DNA of 64,000 nt from assembly GCA_037783415.1 (NCBI GenBank), contig JAZGTN010000236.1, forward strand, positions 744,001 to 808,000. Direction: 5' to 3'. Each line of letters starts with the position of its first letter. Position 1 is the stretch's first letter. Below are positions 28,001 through 40,000 of the stretch, piece after piece. The notes under the pieces were generated by a model. That model did no database searches. It was not told the DNA's origin and was given only the letters and a program-made list of their open reading frames with translations. Origin of the DNA: Leptasterias polaris. Its lineage: Eukaryota; Echinodermata; Asteroidea; Forcipulatida; Asteriidae. Both the position numbers and the translations under genes were made by a program.

Positions 28001-31000
28001 TGGTATTCTCTGTAAATTGAAATATTATGTCCCTTCAAATATCTTGTTTATGTTATATAATTCATTAATACTGCCATATATTTCATATTGTAACATTATA
28101 TGGGCAAATTCGAAAAGTAACGTTGACACCATTATACTGTTACAAAAGAAAGCAATGCGTATATGTACTGATTCTTCCTATTGCGACCACACCAATCCCT
28201 TGTTTTCGAAACTAAAAACTTTAAAAGCAGATGATATATATATTCTACAAATAGCACTTTTCATGTTTCGCTTACAAAATGGTTTACTACCTTCTTATTT
28301 CCCCCCATTGTTTAATTTGAATAAAACCATCCACTCTTACCCTACAAGGCAAACTGAAAAATTCCATTTAAGAAATCCAAAAACCGCATTGGCTCTCAAA
28401 TCCATAAGACACGCCGGCCCAGACATCTGGAACTCTCTGCCCATCGTAATAAGAAACCTTAGGACATTGTATTCATTTAAGAAGGCAGTTAAAACTATGT
28501 TATTGTCTAAGTATTGATCCTGTCGTGTGTAATTGTACTATATTCATGTTCGTGTGCACATTGACTGTATATTTAACAATGATGTGTAATCGTCCATGAC
28601 CTAGCATCGCTTAGCCATTCATGAATGAACCTGCATTCAATCAGCAGATGTACGAGATTTATTGTATTATTACCAACGCTCCTTCTCTCCCCTTTCTTTT
28701 TCTTCTCTGCAAGTCAGTCTTTTGTATTTGTATTTGTTATTGTTGTTATATCTAAGTTGAGGGCTGCGGGCACGTCAAGCTACTTTGCTTATTTCTGTAG
28801 CCCTCCTGCATCTAATGTATGTTAATTATGCATTCAATATATTTGTTTAAATTCGTTTATTATCTGTATAAAATTATATACATTTAAAATATTGTATCAA
28901 ACCATACTATGTTCATGAAAATGTTTGATGAAAAAAAGAAAAAAGATGCAGAAACCAATAAATCAAATCAAATCAAAAAACCCTTGTTCTGTTTCTCAAA
29001 ACCCTTGCTCTGTTTCTCAAAACTCTTGCTCAGTTTCTCAAAACTCTTGCTCAGTTTCTCAAAACCCTTGTTCTGTTTCTCAGAAATACCTTTGTGGTTT
29101 ATTACGTGATATATGTAAGTTCCTTAATGAATTTATTTGAATTTACAGGAACAGCCTTAGTGAGCTGCCCTTACGGTCACTTGAGCTCAGCCGACTGCAG
29201 TCATTGGACCTTTCCCATAATAACCTCAAACACATACCATCTGAAAGCATGTGGCAATGTTTGTCACTGGAATATCTCAACGTTTCCTTCAATAAACTGG
29301 GTAAGTGTTCCAGAAGAAGATGACGGACACTTCTTATTTGTTTGTTTAGATGATCCTCCAAACAAGAGAACCTGGCAAAGCTCCCACAAGGGGATATAAG
29401 CGCGGAGCTGGTAACAGCCAATCTCTCATACAAACATTAGTTTAATGTCTATGATTATGAATTGCACAAATCTTTGAGTTGTGATTCAGTAACTAGACGA
29501 GACTTACTCTAATCATTGTGAAGTCAGCGGTTAGCTTGGTTCAATCTTGTGATTGCAAGTCCTGCAGTCTAACCACTTGACCATGGTGACATGCCCCTTG
29601 GGGTTTGTCTCAGACAATTAATAGCTCAATAGAAGAGCTAGTGGTATATCTGCCAAGTTAAGCACATTGACTGTGTTCAGTAAGATGGTTTGGATGTTTT
29701 AACAAGTTAGTTGTTTAACTGTAAACAAACAGTGACATCCATTTCCAAAGTATTTTCTTAGCGGTTAAACCAAACTAACAGTAAAAAAAAAGAGACATTC
29801 CTTTTCTTTATAAAGTAACACTATCCGGGGGAATGATTTGCATCCCTTTTATTTGTGGAATATCTCTTATCTTGATCCCCTCTAAAGACATTATTTTTAA
29901 TCCCCCACAAATTGTTGTACATTTTGCTTTGTACCCACCCCACTTTGGTTTCTGGTTTGACTGTAAAGAGTGGATTAATAATAATAATAATAATTAAAAC
30001 TTGTAAAGCGCCATCTATCTAAGACTAAACTTATTCCGAGGCGCATAAAAAACCAAACAAAAACAAAAAACAGAAAGAGTAACCAAAAAGATTACAAATT
30101 ACGTAGCTTAGAAAGAAATAAGAGCACATTGAATAAAACAGATTTACATAAATGTGTCGGCAAAAACAAGTGGAAAAAATAACAAACAGATAGTCAATCA
30201 TAATAAATATTGAACAGGTGAGTTTTTAGCAATGTTTTGAAAATGTCCAGAGACTTTGTAGCTCGGATATGTAAAGGAAGAGAGTTCCAGAGAGTGGGTG
30301 CAGATACAGAAAAAGCGCGAACGCCGTTGGAAGTGGTTGTATTAGGGACAGTTAAAAGAAGTTGGTTTGTAGAGCGAAGATTGCGAGTTGGCGTATATGG
30401 TGAGAGAATTTCTTTGAGATAGGGAGGAGCCCTATCATTCATAGCTTTCCAGGCAAGCAAAATGATTTTGAATTTAATTCTTTGACAGACTGGGAGCCAG
30501 TGTAATCCTTGAAAGTGTGTTGACATTTGCTCGTTTTACAGATCAGCTCTTAGTTGTAATTGGAATCGGTAGAAATGATTAATCGGAAGTCACAAGTTCC
30601 GCTTGACCATTGAGGAAAATAAACGTAAATGCACAACTCTTGGTCAGTAAATTTGATGGGAGACCAATCCATGTTTTGTCATGGTTGGTGGGTTGTCTCA
30701 TACTCCTTTGTTTATATTCTGCTTAACAGAGAGCCTCTCGGAGGAGCTCGGGGAAACTCTGTCTTCTCTTGTAACAGTCAAACTAGCTGAGAACAAGCTT
30801 GCCCTGCCAGACCGCCCATTCATCCCAAAAATGATTCTACAGTTACCATGGTAAGCTCACCACAAGATATGACATTGGATTCCAGAAGATAAATCACAGC
30901 CTCCCAGTAATTATTATTATTTTTTTAAAACTTATATTGTCTTTATCCTATATGAATTTTAGTTTAGAAATTTACTTTACTTTCACCTTTTGTAATGAAA

Positions 31001-34000
31001 ATGTAAACAACAGTTAACTGTTTTTGTTCCAAAAGTCATTTTAGAGCAACCTTTCCACAGAAAACCCTGGTATTTAAGGCCATCATGAAAATCATGGACA
31101 AAGTCATAGATTTAAAAAAGGAGTTACAATGAGTCATCAAGAAATGACATTCCAAGAAAATAGTCATGGAAAATCCTAGAATCTTGAATAATCTTCATAG
31201 ACCAATATAATAGTCATGACAATGCTGTACCTTGTTTTAAAATAAGATTCCTGGTGTTGTACTTGCAGGCTAAGGAGCATTGACTTGAGCAATAACGGTT
31301 TGATCGGCGTCCCCCCTCCAGTAGAATGGAAGAGTCAGGGCTTGAGGGAAATTCATCTTGGACACAACAGAATCAAGAAGGTTCGTTCGTCGATTGTCAA
31401 TGGACATTGAAAACACTGATTTAATTATATATATATATATTTTTTGGGGGGTGGGTATATTTTACTCCCGTGTGATGAGAAGCAATTATGGTTAAGTGTC
31501 TTGCTTAAGAACTGATGCTCTGCGCTTGTGATTCAAGCTTAATTGCTAAGCAAAGTGTGAAGTCACAATACCAATCACTATGGTAATACTGACAACTCAT
31601 CTTAAGATGAATCTTGGTGAAATCTAGCCCAGAATCGTCTAAAAATTAATGTCTTCCACTGAAGACTGCAATAACAAGTCAGATTTTGTTGTTTGTATAA
31701 TTGACTGAAGCTTCACTGTTGAAATGGCTAAAACTGACTCTGTCTTTTCTGTTGTTGCTTTGATCTTGACAGGTGGACCTTGGTGAGAACATCCGCTCAT
31801 GGCAGAAGCTTGAACGTCTAAGTCTGAACAACAATCAACTCATGCAGGTGAGGTCAGAAGGTTGAACTTTGCTCAGCAAAGTATTTTTCAAGAGGATTTT
31901 CAGCTAACAGCAACTCATTTGAGCTCACATTTTGGTGGAGACCGTTCAAGTTTCCTGTGTATTCAAACTTTTGGGGGGACCTTGTGCTTTATTGAGCGCT
32001 GTAATGTTTGAAGAAAACAGAATTATGTATTTTAACCCTAAAGGTCATGTCACATGAGGCAATTTACAGGCAACCAGTTCCAGGCAATCTCCAACAAGAA
32101 AAATCATTCACATTTCAGTTTTAAGTTTCTCATTGTTTTCTTGGGTTTAGTGAGTTACAGCTAGAGGATTGTCTCTTGTGCTGTTGACGTGTTCCTTGTG
32201 CATGCAGTGCAAGTGGTTGCCTAAAAAAATTGCCCCTTGTGACAAGGCCTTTACAGCCCCAGTGCCTTCTATATCTAATTGCCAAAGTGGAGGATTCATC
32301 GGGACTGGGGAGGGTAGACCCAAATAACAAGTGCTTATTAGTGGGTCAGGCATTCCAATCTTATCTGACTCCAAACTACTTGGTGAGTGACATGGGAGAA
32401 GAGGAAATGGGAGGATTTGGGCCACACTTTAGCCAAACTGCCTAGTCTGTTGATGAGTCCCAATGTTCCAATACAGTCAAAACGTACACAGTCTGTTGTT
32501 AATTAGACTGCGTCAGATTCAAGAGACTTGTGCTATGTTTATTGCATGATATATTGATCTATAATTATTCTAGGCAGCCATGACGCTGAATTGCAACAAT
32601 ATCAGAATTTTAAATATATATATATATATTATTAATACAGTTATAAAACAAACAACTGGTTTTACATTAAAATTAGGTAAATACAAAAATGTATGTATAT
32701 AAATAAAAAGGGAAGAACATTATAATTATTTTGATAAAGATATGGCCACGTGTAGCGGTCACAATGTAGACTAACAAGATTTTTGGTAATCCATATAGTC
32801 ATTTCTGAAGTCATTATTTTTTGTACACAGCCTTAAATTATATTTTGTCTTACTGCCAGATTTATACAAAACCTTCTGTTGTTATGTTTCGCTTCTGTTC
32901 CTTATCTGTTTAATTCTGTACACTAACTTCTTGAAATTAATTTATTGAAATAACGATATTGCCATGCCAACAGATACCGAAAGAGATCGGTCAGATATCG
33001 ACGCTGACATCTTTGGATATGAGCAACAACCCGAAGATCACCAGTATCCCTGATGACATAGGAAGACTATCAAGGCTCTGGGAGGTACCAGTAACAACTC
33101 ATTATGAAAGTTTATTCTTGACGACCCAATTCACCTTGACATCATATCACATAAATCTTGTTTTCATAAGTCATTTTGGGTGTCAATGTCCATGTGTGTT
33201 GTACATTGTAGTGCACATTTTACACAATGCGGCATTTACAAACTCACCTTATCTTTTTGTTCAGTTGTCTAAAAAATAGCAAGAATGGCTACAGTACCTG
33301 TGTATGATATTGTAGCAAGGGGTCACTAACCTTTCAGAGATACGCTGGACGTAACAGTAGAGGGCTGTTTGCTTTGGGCGTATACAGAAAGGCCTACTCA
33401 AAGCAAATAGCGCCCTCGTACTGTGTCCATCCTATCTCCACACTTTCTCTGAACAACCAGTTATGATAGTTTAGCGGTTCAGACTCATGGGTTTCGAATC
33501 TCAACTGTGGTTCCTCAGGATATTTTCCCCCCAAAGGACTTGTACAAATCCATTAGGGGAAGTCCTGCACCAGTGTTTTCTGCCATTGTACCAGTGCACT
33601 GTAAACCGTGTTTTTATGGGCAGTTAATGTTTTCAGCAGTGTCCTGAAATTGAAGGTATTTTGAACTGCATGAGGGCGCTTTCCACGGCTAAATTCCATG
33701 CATCACGATTGCAGTTTTATCTTACTTTGACTGCCTGTCTTTTGTTTTCTTGCATCAATGGCCAAGTATTAAATAATGATAACAACAATGGAAAAACCAG
33801 TTTCTATTACTTGTTTTGCGTCTAGTAAATTTGGTTCACACACGCCCTCACAGGCCCTGTTGGTTTATTCTCTCCAGTGGACCTTTGGTGATTTTCTCAT
33901 TATCTACCTTGCTTTCCTACAATATCAGTTTCCATGTTCTTGTCTGCTCAGTTTCCTCTTGACGGTCTGAAGTTGGATCTGGATCCGTCCATTCTGAAGG

Positions 34001-37000
34001 GTCGTACTAAGGACATCGTTGGCTTCCTCAATCAGAAACTCAAACAGGTAGGAGTTGTCTTGCTGAAGCTATTGGGATTTGGGTGGATTGGAGACACGTC
34101 TTACCAGCCAAGATGCCTAGGGTAGTTAGAGTGAAAAATTTGGATTTAATAAATGGACCTTTCTGTCAAAATTGCTGAGCACAAAACAATTATGCTTACC
34201 AGCCAAAATACCATTCACAACTGGTATTCTGTTTATATTTGCTTAGCAGAAATTTTCTATTAAGCTACTTTGTCTGCTTAAAGCAGGTCTATGAAATTGG
34301 TTTTTGTGTCTTTTCTCTTTTTCTGATACCTCAGTCTGTCCCCTACTATCGCATGAAGCTCATGCTGGTGGGCTATGGAGGCAGGGGCAAGTCCACATTG
34401 TTGGCCAGACTACAGAAGCAGAAGAAGAGCAAGAAGTTCGCCAATGTTGCTACAGTTGGTATCAAAGTACAAGATTGGAAGTGAGTTTGAGTTGGTTCAT
34501 TGCAATAGGTCTGTCACCTACTGTCGCTTTATGTCAATAAGATAAATGTGGAATGTATTCAAAGACTCTTGCCCCTATTGACTTGTCGTGGCCAAGCGGT
34601 CAAGCATCTTGGCATGGGCTCAACACATGCTGGTGGTTCTGATCAGCAAAGTGTGGGCTCAGAGTCTTGGTGTTGACATTTATGCCCTTAAGTAAGCCAC
34701 TTAAAACTTTATTGGTTTGTCTTTCGGAGTTGACATAAGGCCTTGTGTTGTGTAATGAAGATAAAAGAACCCAATACACTTATTTTGAAGAGAAGGGATT
34801 AGCCACAGTGTAGAAATGGGTATCAATTTTCCAAACTTAGCATACCTGAATCCTGTGTATAAATAATAACATTATTACATGGTGTTACTGCAAACCCAAA
34901 CTACACCGATCTTCCACAATGGCCCCCCTTAGTTTCATACTTATTAAAAAGTTCAAGATTGAACTCTAACCTTTGTGATCTTTGACCTTCACTATGACCT
35001 GTAGGATACCAGTTCGGACCAATCGGAAGACAGTGGATTTCTGCCTGAATACCTGGGACTTTGCTGGTCAAGAGGATTTTTACAGCACCCATCCCTGCTT
35101 CCTGACAGGAAGGGCTCTGTTCTTGGTAAGAGTAACAGTAAACGTAAATTTAACCAGTTATTGCCAGAAGATTGTATACACGCACAGCTAATTGGTCACA
35201 CAAATGAAAGTCGATTAAACCTGCTTTTTTGCACCCTTTTTTGGTATGAGGTCAAAGGTGAGACATACAGGGATGTGATTTAACCTGAAATTCACGCACC
35301 TGAAAGGTCACGCACACTGAATAAAATAAAGCCCTAATTGATCCCTACCAAATCCCGCAAACAGAAACCTACGGTCTCTTGTGGCTGATTTGATACGCAT
35401 TTTCAAATATTCAAAATATAAATCTTTAAGATGACGTCACATGACAGGTGATGACGTCATCATGACGAATTTGTTTTAGGACCTTCCTTGCACCAATGCC
35501 TTTCATCACTGAAAGTTTCATTGCAATTGCTTATCAGGAACTATGAAAAAAGCGCTTGAACGAACATGCGTTATTTGAATGGACAGAAAAATAAAAATTA
35601 AAACAAGAACTTTAACGACAACAAGAGCTGTTCCGCTGCGCTGCGCTGCGAAACAGCTTTAAAAAAAATGAAGATAAAAATATATAAAAGGCCCCCAAAT
35701 GCAGAGTAGGGTTTTTAAATCTAAAGATAAATGTATATTAGTGGGTTTCATTCTCGCAAGCTTTTGAGCTCGCAAGCTTTCACGCTTTGGGCTCACACTT
35801 CAGGGGTTTTTTCAACAGCCTATCACATCACTGGACATAATACATCTGGACTTTACATTTCGTAGTGTGCATAGTTTAATTTCCTCCGTTCAAGGAAGGA
35901 AAAGAGACTGGGATTCATGCCCAAAATCTCCCTTTTGTTGGCAGTTGTTTTGCAATCTAATATTTCTTGACCAATTTGGAAGCATTTTTACATGGAATAA
36001 CTCTCATGATGATAAACTCTAATATAAACTGTTGGTATCCAGTTCCAAATTTATTGTTCGCAAAATTTGTGAAAGTAACATTTTTTACATTAAGGTAGGG
36101 TCCCAGTACTCCTAAAATTAATGACCACGAAAATTTGCTTGGTGAGAAGCACTGCAGCTGTTGATAAGATTAACTATTTGGAGAAAAGATTCCTTTTGAA
36201 TCAATATGGTTTGAATAATTTTTCACCCCAAAACATTTGAATCTGAGAAGCGATTCATGCATGAATCGTTTCTCAGATTTCTGAAGGTTGGTGTCCGTTC
36301 GCGAATGCTGCAGCCAGAGATGTGGTTGGTACCCACTGTAACTTGCTAAACCTGGATGCATTTGACATTCTTGTGAAAATACCAGGACAATTCTTTGCTG
36401 TTTTCTCAGAAAGTAGACTCTGTATTCAGCTGAAACGTTCACTTGTGACTTTTATTGTATCTTTGTTTATAAATTTGCCTATAAATAAACATTACGTTGA
36501 CAAAAACCAATCTATTGCCTTAAAGGTATTATACAGGATTGGCAGAGCTGACAAAATAATCACAGACTGTGTTCATGTTTTGTGTAATCAACCACATACA
36601 TGAAATAACAAACCTGTGAAAATTTGAGCTCAATTGGTCATCGAGGTCACGAGAAAATAGTGAAAAGAGACCTTATGTGTTTTCTGTTTTTCAAACATGG
36701 AGTTTATTATCGCGCGCGATAAAAACTATTGTTTTACTCATTTCTCAGAAACGGTAGCATTTTAGGCAGAAATATTTTAAGGAACCTTTTCTACCATTAC
36801 TTACTTTAAATCATGTAAGTTATGTGTGAATCTGTGAACATTTGTGTTTTTCGATCTAACCAATAGTGTACAGGGCCTTTAAGTGTCTCTCTGAAATCAG
36901 GCCAAGAATAATGTTTAGGGAAAAATCTTGAAAAGTAAGATCTATCAAAGTTGTTCTCCTTTAGAGTGTTTGATTAAAAGCGTGAGTTGTTTGTCATTTC

Positions 37001-40000
37001 AGGTGGTGTACGACATCAGTAAAGGCCCAGATGAAGTGAAGACACTACGACCATGGCTGCTGACCATTCAGGCTCTAGCGCCCTCTTGCCCAGTTGTTGT
37101 CGTTGGAACGCACAAAGACAAAATTCCCAAAGGTTAGCTCCTCTTCATTATGGATTACTCATGTTTGTTTAACTACCATTCATTATTGAGATTCTTATAA
37201 ACAAGGCCTTAAAAAAGTCAACCTATTTCAGTTCAACACAATTTTTTAACTGGACGTTTACTTACCTTTTTTTACTCTTCTTAATATTGTAATATTGTAA
37301 GAATTAAAACAGTCCTGTACCTTATCTATGTAGGCTATGGAACACAAATAACAATTCTAATTTTTAAATTATTTCTGAAATAAACCAAACTTATTATTAT
37401 CATGTGATACAGACAAGGAGTTGGAGTTTATCCGTGACATGGAGCTGAGGGTTCAAAGTCTATGTAAGTCCCCTGGCTTCCCAGAGATCATGGGCTTCAG
37501 AGCCATCAGCTGTACCAGTGAAAATGAGGGCCTGGAGGCACTCAGACGCCTCATTGTTGACCTCATAGAAACGTAAGTACCTCTCATTGTTTACCTCATT
37601 GAGACGTAAAAACCTCTCATTGTTGACCTTAATAAGATGTTAGTACCTCTCATTGTTGACCTCATTGAGACGTAAGCAACTCTCATTGTTGACCTCATTG
37701 AGACGTAAGCAACTCTCATTGTTGACCTCATTGAGGCGTAAGTACCTCTCATTGTTGACCTCATTGAGACGTAAGCAACTCTCATTGTTGACCTCATTGA
37801 GGCGTAAGTACCTCTCATTGTTGACCTCATTGAGACGTAAGCAACTCTCATTGTTGACCTCATTGAGACGTAAGCAACTCTCATTGTTGACCTCATTGAG
37901 GCGTAAGTACCTCTCATTGTTGACCTCATTGAGACGTAAGCAACTCTCATTGTTGACCTCATTGAGACGTAAGCAACTCTCATTGTTGACCTCATTGAGA
38001 CGTAAGCAACTCTCATTGTTGACCTCATTGAGACGTAAGCAACTCTCATTGTTGACCTCATTGAGACGTAAGCAACTCTCATTGTTGACCTCATTGAGAC
38101 GTAAGCAACTCTCATTGTTGACCTCATTGAGACGTAAGCAACTCTCATGTCGCAAACCGATTTCCCTACAGAACTGTGAAGAAGTGTTTCAAGTTTCACA
38201 GCATATTTTTAGAGATGTTATCCCTTATTTGTCTCATCAAAATCAAGGCACTTCGTATATTTCCACTCCCCCCCCCCAAAAAAAAAGAAAACAAATAAAC
38301 TTATTTATATATCTTTTGAGAAATTGATGTTTGCTACAAAGTTTATAGCACTTTGTTTATAACATTGGTAATTATCAAAGACCAGTATCCGCATTTTGTG
38401 TGACCCAACATATACATGAAATAACAAACCTGTAAAATTGTTAGCTCAAAAGGTCATCGTGGTTACGAGGAAATTTTTCAAACATCCAGTTTCAGACTTG
38501 CAAGTCAAAATTATTTGTTCTACTCATTTCTAAAAAACTGTAGCATTTCAAGCAAACATTTTCGGCTCAAGACTATTAGGTCGTTAGTGCAGTTGTTATG
38601 GATTTCATTAAATTGCTTTGGGATATTATGGAGCTCCTGGTAAATGGAGTTTATTGTACATGAGTGGTCTTCAAAGGAATTGTTTGGCAAAAAGAAACTT
38701 TCATTATCTTGGAAAAATAGTTTTTTGTTGATTTGTATTATAAAAAATAAAATTATATCCTTTTATCTTTTAAATATGCATCACTGGTTTTATGTTTTTA
38801 CAGTTGCAAAATCAAAGGCCAGCCAGTCTTGGGCCAGATGATTCCATATAGTTATCAGGTAAGCAGCTTGTCCTTGTCATATGACATCACTAGCTCAAAC
38901 AGCGCCCTCACTGAGATCAAAGAAAGACCTATCATTGGCTGAGAGTTGTGCGCGGCACACTTACATTGTTTGACCTCAGTGATGGCAACCTCTGCAAGGA
39001 GTATATTCTGCCATTTTATCGACGATGAACTATTTATTAGAGAGAACACTCTTCCTGAACTAGCTGATGTAAACAACTTTCTTTAGAATGTGCATTTTAA
39101 ACAAATATTTTAAAAAGGTGATAGAAGGTGATTTGATGCAATCTGCTCTCATTCTTTCCAGAAACACCACTTCCCTTAATAATAAGCATAACTGGTTTTT
39201 TACTTGCACTACACAACACATGAGACTTGCGGCTTTACGACCAATCCGAAAGCTTGACGATAAGCAGAGCCATGAAAATTTGGGCTCCAGTTATTTCATT
39301 CCCCATCAACTGTTTATCTTGGCAGCGTCTTGAGGAGTTACTGAAGGAGGAGGCAAGGAGATTGAAGGAGAGCCACCAGGCCCCATTAGTGATGAGGAGA
39401 CAGTTACTACAGATGGTACGAGAACACTCCCTGCAGCTGGACACCGATGAACTCTCACAGGTCTGCTCTTAGTTTTCTTTATTGTGACATCTAAAAACAG
39501 AACCTACAACCTTTCTCTTTAGGAGTGACAGTTAGGATTTGTAACGGACAAAAACCAAAGTCGATTTATGTTATTGTTGATTAGAGTAACAACCCAAGAT
39601 CATCTGTAGTTAAGACAGCTGGTGGATCAGTGTTCACCAGAAACCGAAGAGACCTAAAACATGGTGTCAGAAGTGGGATTTGAACCCACACAAGTTTGTG
39701 ATCAAACCCGTATTGATATTCTAAAGAAATATTTCCCTCTTAAATGCTTTCTTGAGTTATAATATAATTTATAGACACCCACATCTGCCAATAATTGGGT
39801 TTTTGTGGCCTTTACACCAAAACGAGACCATAAAATTTCATGTGTTTTAGTCGTAGCCCGTAGGTTATGTTTGTTGACAAGAAAGTAGAAGATGGAAATT
39901 TATTTATTTTATTTATTTATTTATTTATTTATTGATAACCAACAGCAGTTAATCGCCACTAACAGGTATAATCAAGTAAGAAATAATCAAAAAGAAATAA

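Larger units (their letters stand above)
24116..28977 (+). mobile_element. Full-length, two-ORF non-LTR retrotransposon (LINE) with intact ORFs
   Basis: A 4.86-kb unit with a 5' leader of about 100 bases, ORF1 (24219-25190), a 384-base spacer, ORF2 (25575-28517), a 3' UTR of about 460 bases and a tail of AATCA repeats (28955-28977). Both ORFs are free of stops and all enzymatic motifs of ORF2 are present, so it may be a recent and possibly active copy. RT and C-terminal features place it near the CR1/L2/Daphne/Crack clades; an exact clade needs a tree. Target duplications cannot be told apart because it landed inside a tandem repeat. Confidence 0.9.

Noticed and set aside
37591..38327. Three long ORFs with 11-residue repeats, both strands
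   Set aside because: They arise from the 33-bp minisatellite behind exon 28; no start context and no resemblance to a protein family.
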